Below are positions 42,358 through 50,301 of a stretch of DNA of 64,000 nucleotides, piece after piece. Below the pieces are notes generated by a model that ran no database searches, was not told where the DNA came from, and saw nothing but the letters and a program-made list of their open reading frames with translations. Made by a program: the position numbers and the translations under genes. Location: the NCBI RefSeq assembly GCF_000721105.1, contig NZ_JOEV01000008.1:115225-179224 (forward strand), read 5' to 3'. The stretch's first letter is position 1. Each line of letters opens with the position of its first letter. Source of the stretch: Streptomyces cellulosae. GTDB lineage: Bacteria; Actinomycetota; Actinomycetes; Streptomycetales; Streptomycetaceae.

Positions 42358-44016
42358 TCACCGATCTTCTCGTACCGTTCCTAAAGACTGAGCGGGGAGT
42401 GAGTCCTGTTGCCAGGACCGGTGCTCAGCCGGGTGCTCCGAACGGTGTTGGGCACCCTGGTCGCCCGCTTTCGCTCCACGGCCCGGCGGCGCGCATCCGG
42501 TGCGCGGTCCGGGAATGTGGGGGCGGGTTTCCTCACGCCGTCGGGTGTCCGGTCGGGCCTGGGCGGTCCGATGCCCCGCACCATCACTCTGGTGATGCGG
42601 GGGCGGTGCCGACCGTCGCCGGACCGGATATCCGAGGGCGCGTCGCCCGATCGCGATGCCAGCCGCATCGTGCCGGGACATCTTGCGTCGGGGGGTGGTC
42701 AGCGGCTGCTGCCAGTGCTGGGCACCCCACCGGCTGGTGTAGGCCGGATCCACCGCGACGATCGCGATGCCCTGTTCGGCGGCCATCGAGATGAGGCGGG
42801 CGCGGAGTCTGGCGGTGGGGAAGCGGGAGATCAGGCGGTGGAAGCGTTTGTTGCGGCCGTGCTTCTCACGGCTGGTGCCGTCGGTGAAGTCGAGGTCCTC
42901 GATGGCGATCGCGGACGCCCCGCACCGCCGGGCATAGTGCAGGAGCCGGGTCAGGGCGTGCCGGATCTGCGCGTCCCGATGCTGGGCGCTGCCGGCCAGG
43001 TCGTAGAAGAACCGCCGGGGTTCGCCGACCGGGTTGCCGTGGACATCGAGGTGCCAGGCGGCGAGGTGATCATCGTTCATGTCCACCCCCACCACACCCC
43101 GCGCCAGCGCCGCCTGAAGCGGCAGGACGGGGGTGGCGGCGCGTTGCCAGGACGCGGTCACATACCAGCGCCCGCGTACGGGGTCGTGGTGGATGCGGTA
43201 GGCCACCGCCCGGTTCGCGGTGATCCGATCCAACCACTCCTGCCCGCGATGGCGGAACGCCACGGTCGCGTCCAGCAGATACCGGCCGTGGGGTGCGTTG
43301 GCCAGGTGGGTCAGCGGGGCCGGGAGCTTGATGGAGATCTGTCCGGTGCCGGTGACGCGGATCGTCTCGTTGCCGAAGCGTTTGCCCGTTTCTCCGTCGG
43401 CGGCCAGAAACATACGCTCTGCCCGCCAGCGCTCCCGCCAGGTCTGCTCGTCCAGTCCTGCCGCCTGAAGATGGTGGCGGGTGCGGGCGAGGCGTTTGCC
43501 GCCGCGCACCACCCGGACGCGGCCCGCCGCCCGGTCCGCCTCCACCACCGTCAGCCGGTCCTTGAGCATCTGAAGGCGGCGGGACTTGGCATGCCACTCG
43601 CCCGGCGAGGCATAGCCGCGCACCAGCCCCTGCCGCCTGTCCGCCTTGGCACCCAGCGGTCGGGCCAGCCGCGCCTCGATGGACGCGATCTGCCCGCGCA
43701 GCCACGCCAGATGGGCGGCCTGCCCGCGCCTCGCCAGCGCCCACTGATCGTGCGTGGCCTTGGTGATGCTGCCCGCCCACCGCGCCGACGACCTCCCCGT
43801 CAGCGACCGTTTCCGCACCGCCCACGAGGCGGCATCATGTGCCAGCCCCTGCCCGCAGCGCTCGGCGAGATCCCCGGCGGCCAGCGACCCCAGAAACACC
43901 CCCACCTCGCTCAGCACCGCCGCATCGGCCTCGCTCACCCGCAGCCGGTCCCGAACAGCCACCCCGGCCGGGCCGGGCACCACGAACGACGCCGCCACCT
44001 CCCGCAGCACACCCAC
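42358..44016 (-). CDS. tnpB: TnpB-related RuvC-like nuclease (IS200/IS605 accessory protein)
   Basis: 552 residues. The RuvC triad is visible: Asp in VVGVDMNDDHLA (about 312), Glu in AIAIEDLDF (about 374) and Asp in SRHDAAGIAIGRRALG (about 450). VDPAYTSRWG matches TnpB, but the CxxC zinc ribbon that normally follows is absent. N-terminal 250 residues are helical and basic (wedge/REC-like), with EWHAKSRRLQMLKDRL. The last 90 residues are Pro/Arg/His-rich and look more like sequence constrained for RNA than protein. GTG 44016 has GGAGGGGGAG upstream. TnpB proteins are RNA-guided nucleases (established); whether this one is active is unknown. Confidence 0.85.
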   Translation of the reverse strand: MGVLREVAASFVVPGPAGVAVRDRLRVSEADAAVLSEVGVFLGSLAAGDLAERCGQGLAHDAASWAVRKRSLTGRSSARWAGSITKATHDQWALARRGQAAHLAWLRGQIASIEARLARPLGAKADRRQGLVRGYASPGEWHAKSRRLQMLKDRLTVVEADRAAGRVRVVRGGKRLARTRHHLQAAGLDEQTWRERWRAERMFLAADGETGKRFGNETIRVTGTGQISIKLPAPLTHLANAPHGRYLLDATVAFRHRGQEWLDRITANRAVAYRIHHDPVRGRWYVTASWQRAATPVLPLQAALARGVVGVDMNDDHLAAWHLDVHGNPVGEPRRFFYDLAGSAQHRDAQIRHALTRLLHYARRCGASAIAIEDLDFTDGTSREKHGRNKRFHRLISRFPTARLRARLISMAAEQGIAIVAVDPAYTSRWGAQHWQQPLTTPRRKMSRHDAAGIAIGRRALGYPVRRRSAPPPHHQSDGAGHRTAQARPDTRRREETRPHIPGPRTGCAPPGRGAKAGDQGAQHRSEHPAEHRSWQQDSLPAQSLGTVREDR

Positions 44017-44246
44017 CCGCTCCCCCTCCCGCCCGGCCGAAGACCCCCGTCACGGCAGTCAACGAGCAGCCCTCGCAAAGGTCACCCATTCGATTCAGGA
44101 ACTTCCGTTCCCTTCCCGACAGCAAGCGACCACAGGACATCCCAGGCCGGAGCACAGCGGAACATTCGCACCCAGCACGGACACTCACCCACACTCACCG
44201 GAGTCACTCATGCTCGGTAAACCGGCAGCAGTTCCCGACCCCTCAA
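42358..44246 (-). mobile_element. IS200/IS605-type element remnant carrying a TnpB-like gene
   Basis: The tnpB-like gene plus its upstream segment up to 44246, where a GNAT gene is cut at CGTTGA (minus strand). No tnpA (Y1 transposase) is present and IS605-type elements lack terminal inverted repeats, so the boundaries are inferred: the upstream one from the GNAT break, the downstream one unknown. Confidence 0.5.
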
Positions 44247-44706
44247 CGCTCATAGAGGCCTGGACTTTGCCGTCCCCCGCCTTCGGGTTGACGAGGAGCG
44301 TCACCCGCTCCTCGTCCCTGTTCGCCAAAAGCTCCTCGTGAACGCGGTGTGCGAGGCCCGTGCCGCGCCAAGGCCGTCGGACCACGATCTCGTTCAGTGC
44401 GAGCGTGCGCTTGCCGGTCTCGGCCGTGTGCCCGTCGGGCAGCGGGGTGGTCATGGACGACCACCAGCGAGTGCCGGGACCGAGCGGGGTGGCGTACGCG
44501 AAACCGGTCGGCTCAGTCCCGTCGTAGGCGATGACCGCTTCCCAGCCGGGCGCCGAACGGTGCGCTGTCAGACGCTCGTTGAAGCGTTCGGTGGAGTAGA
44601 AGGGGCCGGTCAGGCCGAGGTCTCGCTGGCGTACCTCTACATGGATGTCCACGATCGTCTGTCGCACCAGCTCGACATCGGTGTAGTGCCGCAGCTCAAG
44701 GCTCAC
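44247..44706 (-). pseudogene. GNAT acetyltransferase gene, frameshifted and truncated
   Basis: From GTG 44706: MSLELRHYTDVELVRQTIVD, RQRDLGLTGPFYSTERFNER, TGFAYATPLG, LALNEIVVRRPWRGTGLAHR (acetyl-CoA motif) and LLVNPKAGDGKVQA. The family continues with LYE-x-W-G-Y, but here one C is missing after CAGGCC, and even in the corrected frame homology stops after L-Y-E-R at CGTTGA (44243-44248), followed by foreign sequence. The open frame as it stands runs to 44185 with unrelated residues. Probably cut by the TnpB-type element. The start overlaps the stop of the small upstream ORF (GTGA). Confidence 0.75.
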
Positions 44707-44849
44707 AGGAACTCCTTTTCAAACCATTCGCGCTTGACGGGGGCCTCGGGGGCGAGGCCGTGGAGCCGTTGTCCGAATGCGTTCACCAGGCGGGCGGTGC
44801 GACCATGCCGAGCCTGGGCCGGAATCTTGGACGGTGCCCCTTCCTGCAT
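44703..44849 (-). CDS. Small ORF (48 residues) coupled to the GNAT gene
   Basis: Starts ATG 44849 (MQEGAPSKIPAQARHGRTAR), ends EAPVKREWFEKEFL with TGA overlapping the GNAT start as GTGA, which suggests translational coupling. Good codon usage for Streptomyces. It could also be the tail of a lost longer gene. Function unknown. Confidence 0.5.
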   Translation of the reverse strand: MQEGAPSKIPAQARHGRTARLVNAFGQRLHGLAPEAPVKREWFEKEFL

Positions 44850-44888
44850 GGCAGCACGACCTTGATCCGCGGTCGCCCAACAGGCACC

Positions 44889-45131
44889 TCAGCGGCCGTG
44901 CTCGACGGGCTTCCAGTTGTCGTTCCAAGTTCCGTGCGCCAGGGCTTGTACGAAAGAGCACCAAGCGCTGTCTCGTACCGCAACAACGGGGCCACTCGCG
45001 TTCTTGGAGTCACGTATCAGTGCACGCTCGCCGGTCAACGCACACTCGACACACTCACCTCCGGCACCATTGCTGTATGACGACGTGAACCACACCCGAG
45101 GGCTTTGATCCATGGGCTCTGCGATGCTCAA
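44889..45131 (-). CDS. DUF397 protein
   Basis: An 80-residue protein with the DUF397 core WFTSSYSNGAGGECVECAL, then RDSKNASGPVVAVRDSAWCSFVQAL. Starts at TTG 45131, overlapping the upstream stop codon (TTGA), with AAGGA about 9 nt before; ATG 45113 is an alternative. DUF397 proteins act with the adjacent XRE/DUF5753 regulators in Streptomyces, sometimes in developmental control or toxin-antitoxin-like pairs (family knowledge). Confidence 0.92.
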   Translation of the reverse strand: MSIAEPMDQSPRVWFTSSYSNGAGGECVECALTGERALIRDSKNASGPVVAVRDSAWCSFVQALAHGTWNDNWKPVEHGR

Positions 45132-45976
45132 CTTGTGTATTCCTTCAGTACGGAGGCGATCAACTGGGCGGAACGCTGAGGACTGAGGGCTGCGGCCCGC
45201 AGACCGTCGAATGCCCTCGTGTACTCACGAACATGGTGCTCGCCTTCAAGGTAGGTCGCGTCAGTGATGCCGTCCCGATACACCAGGTCCGGGTCCTCCT
45301 GGTCGGGGAAGCCCAGCATGGTGAAGGAGCCCGTGGCCGGATAGGTGCCCGAGTCGAAAGGAAGCACCTGCAAGGTCACGCTCGGCAACTGGGCTGAGTC
45401 CAGAACCCGTTCGAGTTGCTCGCGCATCAATGCCTGGTCCCCGATGACGTGGCGAAAAGCGCCTTCGTTCACAACGAACCAGGCATCGGGGGCGCCAGTT
45501 CGAGTGAGCAGAGTCTGGCGCTCCATGCGTACACGTACGGCTCTGGCGATGTCCTCGGCCGCCATGTGAGCTCCCGTCTTGTGGAGCTCGCAGGTGTACG
45601 ACTCGGTTTGCATGAGGCCTGGAATCAGCTCGCATTGGTACTGACGGAACGTGGAAGCCTCCTGTTCCAGACCGATGTAGATGTTGAACCATTCGGGGAC
45701 ACCGGAGCCGTGCACCTGCCACCAACCCCGCGTCTTGGCCTCCCGGGCCAACGACTTGAGGAAGTCGCGCAGCTCGTCGGTAGTGGAGTAGAACCGGCAC
45801 AGCGCGTCGATGTCGGACGGCTGGACCCGGCCGCTTCCCGTCTCCATCCGGTTCACCTTGGATCCGCTCCAGTCCAGTGCCTCACCGACCTGTGCGCAGG
45901 TCAGAGTGCTCTTCTCTCGGAGCTTCTTCAGCTCGATCGAGAGACGGCGGCGGCGTGCCGTCGGTGAACCAGCCAT
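45128..45976 (-). CDS. XRE-family regulator with DUF5753 domain
   Basis: 282 residues: helix-turn-helix LSIELKKLREKSTLTCAQVGEALDWSGSKVNRMETGSGRV, then the DUF5753 domain (ARAKTRGWW-type GWWQVHGSGVPEWFNIYIGLEQEA, QCELIPGLMQTESYTCEL, LLTRTGAPDAWFVVNEGAF, LPFDSGTYPATGSFTMLGF). Start ATG 45976. Operonic with DUF397, the small ORF and GNAT; divergent from the RsbW-like ATPase gene at 46177, a standard Streptomyces module. Confidence 0.95.
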   Translation of the reverse strand: MAGSPTARRRRLSIELKKLREKSTLTCAQVGEALDWSGSKVNRMETGSGRVQPSDIDALCRFYSTTDELRDFLKSLAREAKTRGWWQVHGSGVPEWFNIYIGLEQEASTFRQYQCELIPGLMQTESYTCELHKTGAHMAAEDIARAVRVRMERQTLLTRTGAPDAWFVVNEGAFRHVIGDQALMREQLERVLDSAQLPSVTLQVLPFDSGTYPATGSFTMLGFPDQEDPDLVYRDGITDATYLEGEHHVREYTRAFDGLRAAALSPQRSAQLIASVLKEYTS

Positions 45977-46176
45977 CTCAACCCTCCGTGGAGTAGCGGA
46001 CGTTCAGTCTCGCGCCAAGGTGCGCACCTGCCAATCACTCGGAAGTGGGAATCCCGCCGTGCACATTGCACGACGGGATGTGTTGCGGCCACTCTGGTGG
46101 ACGGCGCCACTCACCGTGAGGGTGCGTAACGCTCCGCTGTCCACGCGGAGATGGCATGCGACGAGAGGGAGTCTTC

Positions 46177-46698
46177 GTGATCCAGGAAGCGTGTGTGTCA
46201 CGTAAGGCTTGGAACCTGGACTTCACAGCGGAACCCGAAGAAGTGGCCGCTCTGCGCCGGATCATGCGGCTGCACCTGGGGGTGTGGGGCCTGAGCGACG
46301 TCACGGACGCGGCCCAACTCTGCGTGAGCGAGCTGGTCTCCAACATCATCACGCATGTCGGCGTGGGTACTCCGGCCACACTCGCGGTCTCGATGAACGG
46401 TGCTCATCTACGCATCGAAGTCCACGACCCCGACACGCGCGCCCTGCCCACCCTCCTGGACGCGAACGTCGACTCCGAGTCCGGGCGGGGCATGGCCCTC
46501 ATCAGCGCCATTGCCGTCCGTTGGGGCGTTCAGCTCCATCCTGATCGGAAAGTGACATGGTGCGAGCTGGCGACAGGGCTCACGGCACCGAACGGGCCCC
46601 TTGGCGGTCTCAGTGTTTCGCGCGCTGAAGCACTGCTCGGCTTGTGCGCAGGGACGCAGCTGCCTGGCGATTTCGAAGCAGGCAGACGAGTTCAATGA
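46177..46698 (+). CDS. RsbW-like ATP-binding regulatory protein (HATPase)
   Basis: About 173 residues. GHKL fold: N-box AAQLCVSELVSNIITHVG (E-L-V-x-N), G1-type VHDPDTRALP with a weakened D-x-G-x-G, and G2 ESGRGMALISAIAVRWGVQ. Such proteins are anti-sigma-factor kinases or their relatives in Streptomyces. GTG 46177 has GGGAG 5 nt upstream and is preferred to ATG 46156. It has a C-terminal extension of about 40 residues (APNGPLGGLSVSRAEALLGL). The next small ORF overlaps its stop (ATGA). Confidence 0.9.
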   Translation: MIQEACVSRKAWNLDFTAEPEEVAALRRIMRLHLGVWGLSDVTDAAQLCVSELVSNIITHVGVGTPATLAVSMNGAHLRIEVHDPDTRALPTLLDANVDSESGRGMALISAIAVRWGVQLHPDRKVTWCELATGLTAPNGPLGGLSVSRAEALLGLCAGTQLPGDFEAGRRVQ

Positions 46699-46910
46699 TC
46701 GCTGAAATAGCGGTGATTGATGTCGTTGCAGATCTTCTTCACCGGCTTCGGGCACACGGTTGCGATTCCGCCCAGATCATCGACCGTGCCCAGCGACACT
46801 TCGATGCCCAGACGGAACGGACTCCCCGGGAGCCAACGTGCCGTCTGCAGCGGTTGGATCAGGCCAAGTTGAGCGGCATCTCAAAACTCTGTGCAAAGGA
46901 GGAGGCCTGA
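46695..46910 (+). CDS. Small ORF (71 residues) coupled to the HATPase gene
   Basis: ATG 46695 overlaps the HATPase stop (ATGA). Sequence starts MIAEIAVIDVVADLLHRLRA and continues with IIDRAQRHFDAQTERTP; it looks like a small helical protein. No family recognised. It ends 79 bp before the GHKL gene at 46990. Confidence 0.6.
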   Translation: MIAEIAVIDVVADLLHRLRAHGCDSAQIIDRAQRHFDAQTERTPREPTCRLQRLDQAKLSGISKLCAKEEA

Positions 46911-46951
46911 GGTTACTGTGCTTTCTGGCAAGGGCGTTCGCTCTTGCTGAG

Positions 46952-46974
46952 GCTCTAGGGCTACAGCTCTAGGG
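46952..46974 (+). repeat. GCTCTAGGG direct repeat before the GHKL ATPase gene
   Basis: GCTCTAGGG at 46952-46960 and 46966-46974 (14-bp period), directly upstream of the ribosome binding site GGGAAGGGAG. It may be an operator or a chance duplication. Confidence 0.6.
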
Positions 46975-46989
46975 AAGGGAGAGTTCAGC

Positions 46990-48951
46990 ATGCCCAGGTA
47001 CGTGCATGTGCCGACGGAAGCAACGCATCAGCTCATCCGGCAGGCGTACGAGGCGGGTGGCCCCTATCAGTGGGCCAGGGAAGCGTGGAAGAACTCTGAG
47101 GAGAGCCACGCGTCCATCATCCAGTTCGGGATCGAGGAACAGGCCGCGGAGAGCCGTGGCGTCCTGCGACGGACGATCATGGATAATGGCGAGGGCATGG
47201 AGCCCGAGGACCTCAAGATCTTCCTCACCACGTTCGGCGGCGGTGGGAAGCCCATCGGGATGGATCAGAACTTCGGGCAAGGTTTCAAGTCCGCCGTCTT
47301 GCCTTGGAATCCTTATGGCGTCGTAGTCATCAGCTACACGCTCAGCAACCCCGACGGCGCCATGCTGTGGATCTATCGGGATGACCAAGGGAACTACGCC
47401 CTGAAGGAGTGGCCGGCGCAGGACGAGGACGGTGAATTCGTCTCGTACTTGTCCACCCCTCAACCCTTCAACGACCCTGCACACGGCTGTGACTGGGGTG
47501 CCATCCGACCCGACTGGATGGAAACCGGCACCATTATGGTGCTGCTCGGCCAGTCCGCGGAGTCGAGCACCTGGCAGGGGGACCCCGAGCCGTCCCGCCA
47601 CGAGAACGTCGACGGACTGATCAAGTACCTCAACGGCCGCCTGCTCGAAGTACCCGAGCGAAACGGTGTGCCTATCGAGACCACCGTCTTTGACCTGTAC
47701 GAACGTAAGAGCGCAGAGAGGCGCGCGAGCAAGGACAAGACCGTGGTCCTGCCGAGCGGGCAGGAGATGGTGTGGCGGCCGCGTCGGATTTACGGTCTTC
47801 GGCACTTCATCCCTCGCACTGAACTCACCGGGACCGTCCAGGTAGATGAACACGGGACTGAGGCCGAGTGGTTCTACATTCCCGAGCCAGAAGACCCAGT
47901 TAAGGGATCCCGGGACTACGTCAATCAGCGCCCAGTCGTCGCTGTTGACTACCAGGGGGAGCTTTACCACGCAGACTCGGCTAAGAGTCGGTACCGGCAG
48001 TTCGGCATCACTGACGAGATCAGGGGACGCACATGGCTCATCCTGCGTCCTCCGGTCTACAGCGACAGTCGGCCGATGGAATGGGGCGTCCTCACTCAAG
48101 CGTCCCGGAACATGCTCATGGCCAAGGGAGGCGTTGATCTTCCGTGGGACCAGTGGGGGGATGCATTCTTTGCACGCTTCCCTGAGGAGCTTGCCCGTGT
48201 ACGCGACGAGGCCCGGTCGGGTAGTCGAGGACAGAGTGATGCTTCGATGGCCAAGAACTTGTCGCGGATTCTGGATCGCCTGAACCCTCGGTTCAAGGCG
48301 TCCAGAGTCCTCTCTTCGGCAGCGGGCCTGGTCATGGGCTTTCCCAGCGGAGCTACGGCTGGGATCCCGGGCAGCCAGCGGACCACTAGCAACAGCGGCG
48401 GCAAGGGAGCAGCTGGCGGGGCCGGCGGCAGTGGGGGGCCACAGCAGGTGCTGGCCCCTGCCGTAGGCGGTACGGCATCCGGAAGGTCGGCGAGGGCCAA
48501 GGGCGGATTCCCGGCGTTCGAGTGGAAGAGGTTCGAGCCGGATGAGGCCAAGTTCCTCGCGCGGTACGACCAGAACGACACGATGATGTTGTCGGATGGC
48601 GTGGTGTCTCAGGGAGTTGTCTTCCTGAACGAGGCTCATCCTGTCTTTATCCAGGAGTGCAACTACTGGGTGGACAGTGTGTGGCCGAAAGCAGACCCGA
48701 AGCAGGTCCAAGAGTTGGTTCACCGGGTGTATGGCGAAGAAGCAGTTGCTCACGTCGTCCATGCGCAAAGGCTTAACGGAACCGTTGTAGCCAACAACGG
48801 TAACAAGCCGACAGTGATCAGCGAAGACGACGTCCAGCAGTTTCTGGAGCCCGTTGCCTTGTCATCGGCTCTCCTCGGGCTTGTGAACGTCGAGCAGCGA
48901 ATCCTGACACAGGGCGGGGGTCTGTTCGGCAGCCGGGCGAACGCCCAGTAG
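46990..48951 (+). CDS. GHKL ATPase of the MORC/MutL-like, restriction-associated type
   Basis: 653 residues. N-terminal GHKL domain: N-box REAWKNSEESH (Glu31, Asn35), G1 IMDNGEGM (Asp65-Gly67-Gly69), G2 NFGQGFKSAV (Gly96, Gly98). A middle beta-rich region (S5-like position) follows to about 400, then a Gly/Ser linker (about 460-500) and a C-terminal domain with GVVFLNEAHPVFIQE. No cysteine-rich or HNH part. MORC-like GHKL ATPases encoded with DNA methyltransferases were described in bacterial restriction systems (Iyer, Abhiman and Aravind; established knowledge). Convergent with two methyltransferases and a Vsr gene, from which only a terminator separates it. ATG 46990 has a strong ribosome binding site. 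Confidence 0.85.
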   Translation: MPRYVHVPTEATHQLIRQAYEAGGPYQWAREAWKNSEESHASIIQFGIEEQAAESRGVLRRTIMDNGEGMEPEDLKIFLTTFGGGGKPIGMDQNFGQGFKSAVLPWNPYGVVVISYTLSNPDGAMLWIYRDDQGNYALKEWPAQDEDGEFVSYLSTPQPFNDPAHGCDWGAIRPDWMETGTIMVLLGQSAESSTWQGDPEPSRHENVDGLIKYLNGRLLEVPERNGVPIETTVFDLYERKSAERRASKDKTVVLPSGQEMVWRPRRIYGLRHFIPRTELTGTVQVDEHGTEAEWFYIPEPEDPVKGSRDYVNQRPVVAVDYQGELYHADSAKSRYRQFGITDEIRGRTWLILRPPVYSDSRPMEWGVLTQASRNMLMAKGGVDLPWDQWGDAFFARFPEELARVRDEARSGSRGQSDASMAKNLSRILDRLNPRFKASRVLSSAAGLVMGFPSGATAGIPGSQRTTSNSGGKGAAGGAGGSGGPQQVLAPAVGGTASGRSARAKGGFPAFEWKRFEPDEAKFLARYDQNDTMMLSDGVVSQGVVFLNEAHPVFIQECNYWVDSVWPKADPKQVQELVHRVYGEEAVAHVVHAQRLNGTVVANNGNKPTVISEDDVQQFLEPVALSSALLGLVNVEQRILTQGGGLFGSRANAQ

Positions 48952-48960
48952 GGCAACGCA

Positions 48961-48999
48961 ACTGTGCCGCCGCGTGCTGAATAGCTGCGGCGGCACAGT
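48961..48999. terminator. Bidirectional terminator between the GHKL ATPase and methyltransferase genes
   Basis: ACTGTGCCGCCGC (48961-48973) pairs perfectly with GCGGCGGCACAGT (48987-48999), followed on the plus strand by AGTTTTTG. It serves both convergent transcripts. Confidence 0.92.
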
Positions 49000-49008
49000 A
49001 GTTTTTGC

Positions 49009-50211
49009 TCAAAGAGCTTTACTTGCTACTAGATGCTGGTGAATGTGTCTGGCCAAGTTTTCAGCTAGGCCGACTGGAACGGCGTTTCCGATCTGTCGGG
49101 CAATCTGTAGCTTGGTGCCGCACCACTTAAAATCCTCGGGGAAGCCCTGGATTAGAGCTGCTTCGTAGTGAGTGATAGGGCGGTCGATAAAAGGGTGAAG
49201 ATAGCGACCCTTTTCGGGCTTGAAGAACTCGGTGCGGATCGTTACAGATGGCGTCTTCAGCCGCAGTCGTCCCATCACATCGCCAGTGCCGCTGTTATGG
49301 CGGTCCCAACTTTCCGTTGATAGGCTGACCACTTCTCCGTCGATCACTGCAGTCTTGCCGCGAAGATCTTTCCTATTGCCGCCGGGTGGAATCGCCTTGT
49401 ATCTGGCCAGGGAAAGCGCGGTCGGATTTCTACCGATGTGGAGTTCGCTAGTTCGATATATCCCAGGCACGGAATTCCCGAGGATTTCCGCCTCTCGCGC
49501 CGGGAGTGAATTGGTGAGAGGGTATTCGGGGCTCTTTCTGAAGATCCCCTCCACAGTCACCCACGGCAGGCGCCCGGGCGCGTCAAAAAGTGCCGGGTCG
49601 TCTGCTGGATCCTTTTCGTGTGTCGGAACCGGGTTCCCCAGCGCCGGCAAGTCCTTGTGCGTTGCGATGACAATAGCGCGCTTCCTGGCCTGAGGTACTC
49701 CGAAATCGGCAGCATTCAAAACGGTCCGCGCGGTGAGGCTATATTTTCGCAGGAGCCCTCGCTTGTTTGACGCGAGAAGGTCCCGGTACTCAGGTGAGTT
49801 GAAAAATCGATCTACGTTTTCAATGACGAAGATTTTTGGTTCCAGTGCTGCGACTGCACGCACGTACTCGCGCCACAATTTATTTCTCGGGTCAAGTGGG
49901 TTCTCTTCCCCTAGCCCTGAAAAACCCTGGCAGGGCGGGCCTCCGAGAATTACATCCACTTTCCCTTTGTACGGAGAGGGGTCCCAATCCTTGATGTCAC
50001 CAGCGAAGACATCGCAGGTACTGCCGTCGCCATCACTGAAGTTCGCCGCATATGTAGCAGCGGCGGCCTTGTCGAACTCGACTGCTGCAACCGAGTGGTA
50101 TGGCGAGGCTTCGCCGGGAGCGGGTTTGTACGAGTGGAAGCCTTGGGAGAAGCCGCCGCAGCCAGCGAAGAGGTCGACGACGTTGATCCTGGCAGTGGTG
50201 CGGGCGGTCAT
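49009..50211 (-). CDS. DNA (cytosine-5-)-methyltransferase, first of two
   Basis: 400 residues with all main C5 motifs: I VVDLFAGCGGFSQGF (SAM), IV GGPPCQGFSG (catalytic Cys94), VI FVIENVDRF, VIII QARKRAIVIA, IX/X HYEAALIQGFPEDF and QIGNAVPVGLAENLA. Target-recognition region about 190-300. Start ATG 50211. Codon usage includes unusually many AT-ending codons for Streptomyces, suggesting recent transfer. Likely encoded with the second methyltransferase and vsr on one transcript (gaps 90 and 169 bp). Confidence 0.95.
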   Translation of the reverse strand: MTARTTARINVVDLFAGCGGFSQGFHSYKPAPGEASPYHSVAAVEFDKAAAATYAANFSDGDGSTCDVFAGDIKDWDPSPYKGKVDVILGGPPCQGFSGLGEENPLDPRNKLWREYVRAVAALEPKIFVIENVDRFFNSPEYRDLLASNKRGLLRKYSLTARTVLNAADFGVPQARKRAIVIATHKDLPALGNPVPTHEKDPADDPALFDAPGRLPWVTVEGIFRKSPEYPLTNSLPAREAEILGNSVPGIYRTSELHIGRNPTALSLARYKAIPPGGNRKDLRGKTAVIDGEVVSLSTESWDRHNSGTGDVMGRLRLKTPSVTIRTEFFKPEKGRYLHPFIDRPITHYEAALIQGFPEDFKWCGTKLQIARQIGNAVPVGLAENLARHIHQHLVASKAL

Positions 50212-50301
50212 GACGGACAGACTACAGACTCGGCGTGCCGCCTCTCGGCCTGGCCGGAGGGTAGCAGCTTGCCGGTGGCGGTGCAGGCCACGCTCGGCAT
50301 G

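Noticed and set aside
44719..44964. 81-codon minus-strand frame between GNAT and DUF397
   Set aside because: Another frame there ends exactly at the GNAT start with coupling; this one has no motif.
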